The notes below the pieces were generated by a model. That model was not told where the DNA came from and did not search any database. It worked only from the letters and a program-made list of their open reading frames with translations. 43,770 nt of DNA from positions 1 to 43,770 of the IMG/VR virus record IMGVR_UViG_3300042090_001989. One strand, given 5' to 3'. The translations under genes were made by a program, and so were the position numbers. Shown here piece after piece: positions 1 to 7,133 of the stretch; the stretch's first letter is position 1; every line of letters starts with the position of its first letter. Source of the DNA: a virus.

Positions 1-130
1 GGGATGGTCCACGGATATCTGGGAGGCTTGGGACGCCTGGCAGCTTCAACCGAGACCCTTCAACTCATCAGTGAGTTTCTGAACGACCGATTTGCCAGGG
101 GGGCAAAATGAACGGTAGGCGGAATCGCTT

Positions 131-352
131 ATGGACAACGGGAGGGGGACGGCCATAGGGCTCCTCTTTCTCAAGTCCGTCGGCGAGGGTGCCGCGACCG
201 AAGTCTTTGCCGCAGTGAGTCCGAAGGCAGTGCCCCTGGCGGGCAACTACCTCGCCGACTCGAACGTGATGAAGCCCCGCGCCGATGCAGAAGACGCCGC
301 GCTCGCGACCCGGCTGTGGGCGGAGTCAGAGAAGATCGTTCAGGCGCTCTAG
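131..352 (+). pseudogene. C-terminal remnant of a short-chain dehydrogenase/reductase
   Basis: The reading frame matches the C-terminal tail of SDR-family oxidoreductases related to retinol dehydrogenases: a GAAT-V-A-SP segment, a G-Y-AD segment and a final helix with RLWAESEKIV. The Rossmann fold, the TGxxxGxG motif and the catalytic YxxxK are absent. The same frame has a stop at 80-82, so the body of the enzyme is not joined to this tail here. Its 3' end abuts another remnant. I read it as dead debris; a frameshifted gene running in from beyond the window start is the alternative. Confidence 0.55.
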
Positions 353-621
353 AGACGAAGCCTCTGCGCGTGGGAGACGCAAAGCACTCTTTTTGGCAGC
401 ACGGCCTCCGCTTGGGAGTGCATTGCAGTTTATGCTGCTCCGGTCTTATGGTGGTCTTGCTCGTGACCGGAGAGATGAGTCTCGGTGCGATGGCAATGGT
501 AGGTGTCGCGACAACCGTCGAAAGGCTCGCGCCGGGGTCCATGCGCTTCGCCGGGGTTACGGGTGTTGTCCTGATTGCCGTCGGAGTTCTGATAATCGCC
601 AGAGCTCAGGGCGTGCAGTGA
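352..621 (+). pseudogene. C-terminal remnant of a DUF2182 membrane protein
   Basis: The frame gives a HGLRLGVHCSLCC segment followed by two hydrophobic helices (GLMVVLLVTG and AGVTGVVLIAVGVLIIA). This is the end of DUF2182 proteins, predicted metal-binding integral membrane proteins whose C-terminal half carries the HG-x-YC-x-GCC-like motif. Only about 85 residues of the family's roughly 250 remain, and they begin exactly where the preceding dehydrogenase remnant stops. The junction suggests a deletion that fused two gene tails. No start codon with a ribosome site is visible, so expression is unlikely. Positions 622-805 after it hold no gene I can support. Confidence 0.6.
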
Positions 622-805
622 GCAGGCGCGTCCCCTGTGCCAAAAGTGTGCCAGAATCCAATCTTTTCATGCCATTGGGGTTAGCTTTGAGCAAAAAGCA
701 GATTCCCCAAATTGCTGAAAACACAGAGAAGTGAAAGTAGTTGATGGAGCTGTTGGAGTCGGATAGTGCGCGCCCAAGGCAGGCGTTCCAGAGGAGCGGC
801 TTACA

Positions 806-1219
806 TCATCTAAGAACATGAAAGGATTGGCGCCGTTTTGGACCAAAGCGAAATACGGCAAAATGAGCATCGAGGGACGCGACCTGGTTGATACCCAGAC
901 GTCGCATCACAGCGAAACTCGTGCGATCCACGATGGAAAAATCCTGGTCGCGCCAGGAAGCGCCAAGGTCCCACGCGACCTCAAGGTCCGCCAAAGTAAC
1001 CGTCTCGATCACTGCTATCCCGCTCCGCAAGCCTTCCCAAAACCGCTCCGCAGCTTTGCGGTCAAGCTTGTGGTGAAGCAACGTCCATGTTTCGACCAAA
1101 ACGTGATCCGAGGTCACCAGTGTTTCACCGGACTTGAGAATTGCTTTTGCTCGAGCGTTGTTGCGGTCGGAAGAGTCTGCCGCGGCCTACCAAATGGAAG
1201 TGTCGACAAATAAGCTCAT
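806..1219 (-). pseudogene. vapC: VapC-like PIN-domain toxin with an in-frame amber codon
   Basis: From the ATG at 1219 the frame begins M-S-L-F-V-D-T-S-I-W, the classic PIN start with the first catalytic Asp, then meets TAG at 1187-1189 where homologues have Tyr or a similar residue. After the stop the frame stays open for about 126 codons to 806 and keeps PIN features: TSDHVLVETW, then DQDFSIVDRTSFAVM with the C-terminal Asp cluster, then LDAHF. VapC toxins are ribonucleases of roughly 130 residues, so the gene is full length apart from one nonsense codon. It lies 12 bases after the antitoxin. One substitution explains the loss; amber readthrough or restart at a later codon (without the first Asp) is less likely. 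Confidence 0.75.
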
Positions 1220-1231
1220 ATGGCGAGATCG

Positions 1232-1489
1232 CTAACGGCGGGGCGGTTTCCTGCGCGTAGATCGGAAAGCCTCGGCGATCATGGAATCCTTGTGGCTCGC
1301 AATGTCTGAGCCGCCCGAAGCCCCGAGATCAAAGATACGATCCACGTGAGCCGCCGTCTCGGGACGAGCAAGATCACGTGCAAGTAGGCGGCGAAAATAC
1401 TCTGCCAGCGACACCCCGAGATCATTGGCACGTTGACGCGCGCGGCGCTGCATCTCCGTTTCAAGTGTGATCTGAGTCTTTGCCATCAT
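1232..1489 (-). CDS. vapB: VapB-like antitoxin (ribbon-helix-helix)
   Basis: About 84 residues starting MMAKTQITLE, with a short beta strand and two amphipathic helices (MQRRARQRANDLG, LAEYFRRLLARDL) typical of ribbon-helix-helix antitoxins, and a flexible C-terminal tail that would wrap the toxin. GGAG lies 5 bases before the ATG at 1489 and 8 before the ATG at 1486, so either start is possible. The frame is open far upstream, but that part belongs to an unrelated membrane-protein remnant. It forms an antitoxin-first operon with the broken VapC gene 12 bases downstream. By family it should bind its own promoter. The antitoxin is intact although its toxin is not. Confidence 0.7.
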   Translation of the reverse strand: MMAKTQITLETEMQRRARQRANDLGVSLAEYFRRLLARDLARPETAAHVDRIFDLGASGGSDIASHKDSMIAEAFRSTRRKPPRR

Positions 1490-1954
1490 GATGGCTCCAT
1501 CATACCACACCGTGCGGAGGAGTGCGGGGAACAGACAGAATGATAGTAAATGCCAAGCAATCGGCCTCGAAGTCAAAAGTGATCGCATCGTGGAGCGAAT
1601 CCCGCCATCGTGCGAAAACGCAGTTGAAACAATCCAAGCCGGAATTGCTGATCGAAAGAGAAGTAGGAATGCTAAGCCGACCGTAAGCCGGGTTTCGTCC
1701 CATAGGCTCGTGTGAGCCAGCATAACGGCCCAACAAAGCAGTAATGTAATAGTGAACCAGACGAACCTAAGGGACAACTTGGTGGCGGGAAGCCGAACCC
1801 CTCGATAGCTGAGCAGAATAGCTGCAACACTGGGACCAAATGTGCCGATGACCAGGAGACCGCTGGGTTGCTCATGAGTGCGGCACGCCCACAGCGCAGG
1901 AATCCACACGGTCCAGCTAAGAGCGAACGATACGATCAGGTGGGCGGAGCACTG
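1490..1954 (-). pseudogene. N-terminal remnant of a CPBP-type membrane protein
   Basis: The frame reads HLIVSFALSWTVWIPAL, then GLLVIGTFGPSVAAILLSYRG, then several hydrophobic stretches. This order (first helix with SW-W-P, then a G-FGP-AA helix) matches the start of CPBP-family intramembrane protease-like proteins. The catalytic EExxxR motif, which lies further on, is missing: the frame runs directly into the VapB antitoxin at about 1489. No good start codon was found at the 5' side. It is best seen as a gene cut by insertion of the vapBC module or by deletion. No separate gene is seen in the rest of 1490-2013. Confidence 0.45.
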
Positions 1955-2013
1955 TCTTGCTGAAGTTGCGCGTAGTTCTCCAATACTCGGCGCATGTTCG
2001 CTTATTGTCGTAG

Positions 2014-2988
2014 TTAGTCCGCCTTATCAAGCGAAGCTGACAAATGAGCATCTGACCCTGATTGCACGGTGATATCGCGCGACCATTCCTTGAAGCCAGA
2101 TTGGGTGACCCGAATTGTGTGCTGTCCAGGTGAAAGTTTCAGCGTGGCTGGAGCGTTCCCTATAAAAGCTCCATCCACATACACCTCCGCACCTTCGGGA
2201 GTCGAATGCACTTCGATACTCCCAGTTGCTGGCGTTCCGGCAGGTGCATTTGGAGAAGCTGTAGGCTGAGATGGTGTTGGTGTCCCCTGAGCATCTGCGA
2301 TTGCTTGGGTACTCGGTTCACTATTTGTATGGAAATTCTTGATTTCTAGCCGCACATCGCCATTCACGTATGCGGTGACTTCTGCACCCTTTGGGACAGT
2401 GATGTCCTTGCCATGCATGAACAAAAAGAATGGAGCGGCGGGAAAGAACAGAAGTCCAGTGGCAACGATACCTGCTGTCATGCCTACTGTATGGCTCCCG
2501 CCCTTTGCATCCTTGACTGCCCGAACTGCGGCTTTCTCCGTGTCCGCCAAGCGCACGTAGTCGAGAACTATTTCTAGCTTGCCTGCACGTCCCATCCTCC
2601 GTTTTGGCTGGGCCTCAGTAACAGTGCCGATAGCCACCGAACCTTTCGGAATCACCACGATCCCATTTGCCGCAACATCTTCCAATACTTCGAAATCCAC
2701 GGATTCGCCTTCGTGCGCCTCGGCAGACGACACGTTGCGGTTAAGCCGTAGCTTCACGGGAGTCGCATCCTGGAGAATGAACTGGCCTGGGAGCAGTGTT
2801 TTGGCAGTATCCGAAGAACTGGGAGTCGGCGCTGGCTGACTTGGTTCTGCTTGAGCTGGAGGAGCTGGGGGATTTTGTTGCTGCACAGGGGTTTGAGCCT
2901 GCGGGAGACCGGATACTGCCAATAAAGATTCGGTCTGGGCGAAGAGCAGGAGTAATGACAAGCCGAGCCGGTGGGTTGGATTTTGCAC
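2014..2988 (-). CDS. Secreted PEGA-domain protein
   Basis: 324 residues from a GTG start with AGAAAGGA about nine bases upstream. Order: a hydrophobic export signal in the first 25 residues; a Gln/Pro/Ala-rich linker to about 60; a beta-rich middle (about 65-215) with a hydrophobic hairpin GIVATGLLFFPAAPFFLF near 185; a second Thr/Pro/Ser linker; and a C-terminal PEGA domain (about 254-320) with the signature PEGAEVYVDG and a LSPGQHTIRV strand. PEGA domains are beta-rich modules of extracytoplasmic bacterial proteins, and this architecture is common in Acidobacteriota. The function is unknown; an envelope-associated role is inferred. It is divergently oriented from the small secreted proteins to the right and looks intact. 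Confidence 0.8.
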   Translation of the reverse strand: MQNPTHRLGLSLLLLFAQTESLLAVSGLPQAQTPVQQQNPPAPPAQAEPSQPAPTPSSSDTAKTLLPGQFILQDATPVKLRLNRNVSSAEAHEGESVDFEVLEDVAANGIVVIPKGSVAIGTVTEAQPKRRMGRAGKLEIVLDYVRLADTEKAAVRAVKDAKGGSHTVGMTAGIVATGLLFFPAAPFFLFMHGKDITVPKGAEVTAYVNGDVRLEIKNFHTNSEPSTQAIADAQGTPTPSQPTASPNAPAGTPATGSIEVHSTPEGAEVYVDGAFIGNAPATLKLSPGQHTIRVTQSGFKEWSRDITVQSGSDAHLSASLDKAD

Positions 2989-3185
2989 AATACGTCCTTT
3001 CTACTGGAACATTCGAGTGGTTGCCAAGAGACTAACATCCCAACCGGGCGACGACAAGAAGTCTCGGTTATCGGGAATAGCTATTACACAACACAGGCAA
3101 TACCGACGTTGTTGACCTATAACGACAATTCGCTCATGCTGCGCTTATAACCCTAGTACAAATCCACTATTCGGAGTACTCAACA

Positions 3186-3374
3186 ATGTCCAACAAGAGA
3201 TCGGTTCTCGCGGTCTTGGCCCAAGTCATCTTGTCGGTTCTCCTCCTCAATCAAGTTTCACTCAACATTAGCTCCGCGACCTGCACGGGTGCTGATCCGT
3301 GCCACGCCTGCAAGAATTGCAAGTACTGTAAGCATTGCGCGAAAGACGGCGGAAAATGCGGAGTTTGCAAGTAA
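3186..3374 (+). CDS. Small Cys-rich secreted peptide
   Basis: 62 residues. Residues 1-31 form a typical export signal (KR, then VLAVLAQVILSVLLLNQVSL, then a small-residue cleavage area). The mature part is only about 30 residues and holds eight Cys in a near-periodic pattern (CHACKNCKYCKHC, then CGVCK). Such density suggests a metal-binding or disulfide-knotted peptide. I do not recognise a named family. The next gene, also secreted, starts 27 bases later, so the two may be co-transcribed. Nothing about the target can be deduced. Confidence 0.6.
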   Translation: MSNKRSVLAVLAQVILSVLLLNQVSLNISSATCTGADPCHACKNCKYCKHCAKDGGKCGVCK

Positions 3375-3401
3375 ACATTTCACCGGAGCGTGGAGGTTGG
3401 T

Positions 3402-3770
3402 GTGAGAAAAACAAGGACTCTCCTTTTTCTGCTGATCGGCGTCATTCTTTTATCGCCAGTCCAGGCGCAGAAAAAGCTCACGGCAACGGAGGCGAAAGAG
3501 CACATTGGCGACAACGCGACCGTCTGCGGAAATGTTGTCAGCACGCGGTACGCATCGTCATCAAAGGGCGAGCCAACTTTTCTCAATCTTGATAAGCCAT
3601 ACCCGAATCAAATTTTTACTGTCGTGATTTGGGGGAGCAACCGAAGCAAGTTCAAAACTCCTGAGGAAGATTACAAAGACAAGAAGATTTGCGTAACCGG
3701 GAAAATCACTGCGTATGACGGAGTGCCGGAGATTATCGCTGATGATCCGAAGCAGATTCGGATCGAGTAG
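3402..3770 (+). CDS. Secreted OB-fold-like protein
   Basis: 122 residues from a GTG at 3402; GGAGG at 3392-3396 sits 5 bases before it and decides the start over the GTG at 3390. A signal peptide (LLFLLIGVILLSPVQA) is followed by a compact beta domain: a VCGNVVST strand, FLNLDKPYPNQIFTVVIWG, and ICVTGKITAYDGVPEII. This order of strands matches bacterial periplasmic OB-fold proteins annotated as nucleic-acid-binding-domain proteins. The ligand is unknown, and such secreted OB folds often do not bind DNA at all. It follows the Cys-rich peptide closely. Confidence 0.65.
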   Translation: MRKTRTLLFLLIGVILLSPVQAQKKLTATEAKEHIGDNATVCGNVVSTRYASSSKGEPTFLNLDKPYPNQIFTVVIWGSNRSKFKTPEEDYKDKKICVTGKITAYDGVPEIIADDPKQIRIE

Positions 3771-3807
3771 CATGAGTCGCTACAACCGAACCAACAACTG
3801 AAAACGA

Positions 3808-3996
3808 ATGCGCCTTTATTCTGGCACCACCAAATCGCTCATCGAAGATTCGACTTACAATCGTATTTCTACAAAGCTGAAGGATGCTTTTTTCACTGAA
3901 TTTCGTTTCCAGCCATCACCCGCAGAAGTAAATTCCTGGAACAATTCTCTCCGCGCCGTTTCACAGGTGTTTCAAGCTGGAGAGCTTCTTGACAGT
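3808..3996 (+). pseudogene. DUF2075 protein, N-terminal remnant cut by IS110
   Basis: The first about 62 codons from the ATG at 3808 resemble the start of DUF2075 (COG3410) ATPase/helicase-like proteins: YSGTTKSLIEDSTYNRI, then a helix pair ending VNSWNNSLRAVSQVF. The full family is 400-700 residues with a P-loop; none of that remains. At about 3990 the sequence switches without a break into a transposase reading frame. The gene was therefore destroyed by the IS or a later deletion at its edge. DUF2075 proteins often occur in mobile islands, so it may be cargo of the older element whose integrase start survives on the other side of the IS. Confidence 0.6.
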
Positions 3997-5233
3997 AACA
4001 CGAGAGGCTCTGGCGGCCTTTGCCGAGCGGCAACTCGCTCGGGAAGATCGCTTGGCGATGGAAGCCACTACGAATACCTGGGCAGTGGCTGGGGTGCTGC
4101 GACCGTTTGTGAAAGAGATCGTCATCGGAAATCCACTAAAAGTCCGGGCCATCGCCGAAGCCAAAATCAAAACAGACAAGGTGGATTCGCGAGTGCTCGC
4201 AGAGCTGTTGCGCTGCGAGTATCTGCCGATGGTGTGGCAACCGGACCAAGAGACGCAGCGTTTGCGGCGGCTGACCCATCGCCGTGCCGCGCTCGTGAGC
4301 GATCGCACGCGGTTGAAGAATCGCTTGCATTCGATCCTGCACCATACCCTGGTTCCGCTGCCGGACTGCGATCTATTCAGTAAGAGAGGGATCGCCTGGC
4401 TCAGGCAAGTGCCGCTAGCCCAGGAAGAAGCTCTGGCGCGTGAGAGCGATCTGCGTTTGCTGGAACTGACCGAACTGGAAATCGCGCAACTGGACGACTT
4501 GCTGGTGCGCGAAGCCTGGCAGGATGAGAAGGTGCGGCTGGTGATGAGTATCCCGGGAGTCGACTACACCGTGGCCCAGACCTGCTTGGCAGCCATCGGA
4601 GACATCGCGCGTTTTCCGAATGCCAAGAAGCTGAGCGCGTACCTGGGGTTGAATCCTTCCACGCGCCAGTCGGGAGCACACTGTTATCACGGGCCCATCA
4701 CCAAGCAAGGAAACGCACACGCGAGATGGCTGTTGGTGCAGGCGGCTCAGCATCTGGGCCAGTATCGTGGACCGCTGGGGCAGACCATGCGGAAAATCGT
4801 GAAGAGGAAAAACCGCAATGTAGCGGTGGTAGCGTGCGCGAGAAAACTGGCCGTGCTGCTTTGGCACGTGCTGAGTTCAGGAGAGCCGTTTCGCTACGCG
4901 CAACCGAAGACCCTGCAGGCGAAATTCTCGCGGCTGCGCATTCGAGCCACCGGGCGGCGGCGGAGAGGTGGAGTCGCCAAAGGCACACCGCGGTCGCCGC
5001 AGTATGGGCATGGAAGGACCAGAGCGCTGCCGTCGCTTCCGCAGGTGCTGGTGGAGAACGGCTTGCCGAAGATCGCTCCGCTTGCCAAGGGGGAAAGAGT
5101 CATGCTGGAACGAAAGAGGCTAGATACCTTTTATCGCGAGCTGCAAACAACTTCGCGCGTCCAGGCCAACACACTAACCCCTCAAGTCGAAGAACCGGAA
5201 GAGGATTTTAAATCTGAGTTGACACAATCATAG
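3989..5233 (+). pseudogene. IS110-family transposase, 5'-truncated (relic IS)
   Basis: The frame matches IS110/IS1111 transposases. The N-terminal DEDD domain shows EATTNTWAV, NPLKVRAIAEAKIKTDKVDS and RLKNRLHSILHH; the C-terminal Transposase_20 part shows SIPGVDYTVA, LSAYLGLNPSTRQSG and KQGNAHARWLLVQAA. The first about 35 residues, with the initial catalytic Asp (G-D-H motif), are missing: the frame emerges directly from the DUF2075 remnant and the listed TTG at 3989 is only the first possible start. IS110 enzymes use the DEDD Asp and a C-terminal Ser, so this copy should be inactive. The right end lies near 5230, at the last codons of the integrase remnant. No inverted repeats are expected for this family. 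Confidence 0.85.
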
Positions 5234-5404
5234 GTAGTATCCCTCGGGATGGACCTCGACTTTGCCGCGCACGCGAACCTTATCGCGGAGTTTACCGTTA
5301 GGCTCGACGACGGCAGGGTAGAGGTTCCAATTCTTGCCGACTTTGACTTTTTTGAGGATGTTGACGCGATTTTCGCTGCCGTAGCCGTTGCCTCGTTTGG
5401 ACAT
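5228..5404 (-). pseudogene. Tyrosine integrase, N-terminal remnant cut by IS110
   Basis: 58 codons starting M-S-K-R-G-N-G, continuing KKVKVGKNWNLYPAV, then NGKLRDKVRV and VEVHPEGYYL. This is the N-terminal DNA-binding start of a group of tyrosine integrases I associate with acidobacterial mobile elements (pattern: LYPAVVEPNG-L-DKV, then HPEG-YYL). The catalytic domain is gone because the IS110 edge lies at about 5230. The start codon is about 100 bases past the tRNA 3' end, in the same orientation as the tRNA, which is the usual layout for an element integrated at a tRNA gene. It marks an older element distinct from the prophage that carries the complete integrase at 7130. Confidence 0.7.
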
Positions 5405-5504
5405 GTCTGCCGCCCTCTTTTTCCGCTGTAAATACGGAGAAACCAGTGCAAAGCAGACACCATGATCGACACCATACCTCGTAAGTACAAGAAAATAAAA
5501 GGAG

Positions 5505-5538
5505 TGGCGGAGAGGGTGGGATTCGAACCCTCTCCGCC
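5505..5538 (-). other. attachment site: 3' end of a tRNA-Ser-type gene, with a 12-bp inverted repeat
   Basis: Read on the minus strand this gives a T-loop TTCGAAT (5521-5527), T-stem 3' strand CCCAC, acceptor 3' strand CCTCTCC, discriminator G and CCA ending at 5505. That is the 3' end of a bacterial serine tRNA gene. The sequence further 5' on that strand (positions above 5538) does not form the rest of a tRNA. The T-stem 5' strand has one mismatch with the 3' strand (A opposite A), so the exchange point probably lies in or near the T-loop and the conserved core is about 5505-5527. The segment is also a perfect inverted repeat: 5506-5517 against 5527-5538 with a 9-base loop. Confidence 0.65.
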
Positions 5539-5610
5539 GATTCATTCCTCATAAGTTACTGATTCTATTGTCCCTCCCCTTCCGCTCAAACCGCTAATTA
5601 ATCCCTAGAC

Positions 5611-5632
5611 GGGGACACACCGGGGACACACC
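5611..5632. repeat. 11-bp tandem duplication near attL
   Basis: GGGGACACACC is repeated twice head to tail between the attachment site and the first phage gene. Short direct repeats close to att sites can be arm-type binding sites for the integrase or excisionase, but only two copies are visible and I found no third one nearby, so this role is a guess. Confidence 0.4.
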
Positions 5633-5655
5633 CCTGGAAGAAAAGGCGAAGGTCC

Positions 5656-5946
5656 GTGACAAAACGAAAAAAACACGCTCCAAAACTCTCGAAGTTCGAA
5701 CAGTTCATCCGTGGATTCGGCGTCGACGCGATCGCCAGGCGGCTCGACGTGAACTCCTCGGCGGTCTACCACTGGCTCGGAGGCAACGCATCTCCGCATC
5801 CGACGAACGCCATCAAGATTCAGCGCATCGCCAAGCAGCGCGGCGTGACGCTGTCCCTCGATGAAATCTACCAGCACTTCCGCGAAGTCCAGAGCGAGCA
5901 GTACACCGTCGCTTCCCTGAAACCTGAACCCGCGCGCGTTTTATAA
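5656..5946 (+). CDS. Phage Cro/YdaS-like helix-turn-helix regulator
   Basis: 96 residues from GTG at 5656, the first phage gene after the attachment site. A helix-turn-helix lies at about 20-60: FGVDAIARRLDVNSSAVYHWL, where SSAVYHW is the recognition helix, and IQRIAKQRGVTLSLDEIY closes the domain. This resembles short Cro/YdaS-type repressors. No larger CI-like repressor with a peptidase domain is seen in the window, so how lysogeny is kept is unclear, and this protein is the best candidate for a switch regulator. The basic N-terminus (TKRKKHAPK) may add DNA contacts. Confidence 0.65.
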   Translation: MTKRKKHAPKLSKFEQFIRGFGVDAIARRLDVNSSAVYHWLGGNASPHPTNAIKIQRIAKQRGVTLSLDEIYQHFREVQSEQYTVASLKPEPARVL

Positions 5947-6001
5947 ACGCCGCGACCCACAACCACACACTACCCGTCCGAGCAGCTCCAGGAGGAAACG
6001 A

Positions 6002-6349
6002 ATGGATCACGAAAAAGAACAGGTGAGTCTCACGAACATTTGCGGCGGCGCGCTCGAGGAGGTGTTTCAGAAAGAGTTTCAGACCGTCCTCGCCAACATC
6101 GCCGACGTCAACACGGATCCGGAAGCGAAGCGCAAGGTCACTCTCGAACTCACGGTGAAGCCGTTCAAAGACCGATCGGGCGCGCAGGTGACGTTCTATT
6201 GCAAATCGAAAACGGTTCCGGTCCAAGCCGTCGAGGGCACGGTATTCCTGCAGCGCCGCGGCATGGTCCTGGTCGCTGTCCCGCACGACCCGCAGCAAAT
6301 CCGGATGTTCGACGCGAAGGCCGCGGCCGCGAACGACAAAACGAATTAG
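6002..6349 (+). CDS. Unknown early phage protein beside DUF2303
   Basis: 115 residues with a strong AGGAGG just before the ATG at 6002. The body is mixed alpha/beta: an N-terminal helix (LEEVFQKEFQTVLANIADV), strands VTLELTVKPF and AQVTFYCKS, then an Ala/Lys tail. I do not recognise a family with certainty. Small proteins of this shape often precede DUF2303 genes in phages, and the spacing of 37 bases to the DUF2303 gene suggests one transcript. A role in early DNA metabolism is inferred from position only. Confidence 0.6.
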   Translation: MDHEKEQVSLTNICGGALEEVFQKEFQTVLANIADVNTDPEAKRKVTLELTVKPFKDRSGAQVTFYCKSKTVPVQAVEGTVFLQRRGMVLVAVPHDPQQIRMFDAKAAAANDKTN

Positions 6350-6386
6350 GGCCGAGTACAAATCCAAAACGAAGGAGACGCACAAA

Positions 6387-7133
6387 ATGAAAGCGGAAGC
6401 TATAGAAAAAATCCTCTCGCTCGGCGTGCCGAATCAAATTCCGAAAGACGGGAAGCTCTACGTCGACAAGATCATGCACGTCATCGCGCCGGAAGTGCCG
6501 GACGCGCTCGCGTGCTCGACGCTGCAGGGCCTGGTGGACTTGCTGAACGGCAACCTCGAGGACGTGAAGGCGTCGGTCGATGTGCTGGTGCAGATTGAGT
6601 CACCGACGCGGGTGTCGCTGGTGGGCCGGAAGTCCGACGAATTCGGCCGCCGCCAGGTCTACGCGACGGCTGAATACCCGAGGGCGTGCAACGCGTTTCC
6701 TTTCGGGGTGTGGCACAACCCGGAAAACTTTCTCATCGCGTGCCAGATGGGTTTTCAGCGCGTGATGATCCAAAGCGATGACGGCAGCTATGCGAAGGAT
6801 CTGGACTACGTGATTCGCGCGGCGTCGAACATCGCGGCGGAGTCCGGCGTCACGAATGCCGACGACGGCATCGCGCAGCGCGTGGAGATGCGGCAAGGCG
6901 TGGTGCTGAAGGGCGAGACGACGCTGACGCCGCGGGTGAACCTCGCGCCGTACCGGACGTTTGCCGAAATCGACCAGGTGATTTCGACGTTCATCTTCCG
7001 GGCGCGTCCGAATGGAAACGCTGTGACGCTCGCTCTCTTCGAAGGCGACGGCGGACGATGGCGTCTCTCGGCAACGGCCGCAATCAAGGCGTGGCTCTCA
7101 GCACAAATCACGGGGAGCCCGATCATCTCGTGA
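6387..7133 (+). CDS. DUF2303 family (YfdQ-like) phage protein
   Basis: 248 residues from ATG at 6387 with AAGGAG upstream. The sequence fits DUF2303, found in many prophages including YfdQ of E. coli: an N-terminal part ending LQGLVDLLNGN, a central SVDVLVQIESPTRVSLVG, then YPRACNAFPFGVWHNPENFLIACQ-type motifs and a C-terminal FIFRARPNGNAVTLALFEGD. The length matches the family. Its biochemical role is unknown; it usually sits with recombination or replication genes. The stop codon overlaps the GTG start of the integrase (GTGA), so the two are translationally coupled. Confidence 0.8.
   Translation: MKAEAIEKILSLGVPNQIPKDGKLYVDKIMHVIAPEVPDALACSTLQGLVDLLNGNLEDVKASVDVLVQIESPTRVSLVGRKSDEFGRRQVYATAEYPRACNAFPFGVWHNPENFLIACQMGFQRVMIQSDDGSYAKDLDYVIRAASNIAAESGVTNADDGIAQRVEMRQGVVLKGETTLTPRVNLAPYRTFAEIDQVISTFIFRARPNGNAVTLALFEGDGGRWRLSATAAIKAWLSAQITGSPIIS

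Noticed and set aside
667-870. Small minus-strand frame
   Set aside because: No ribosome site, no family features, and it overlaps the 3' end of the VapC gene.
5505-5600. Complete tRNA gene
   Set aside because: Only the T-loop, acceptor 3' strand and CCA are present; no anticodon or D arm can be formed upstream.
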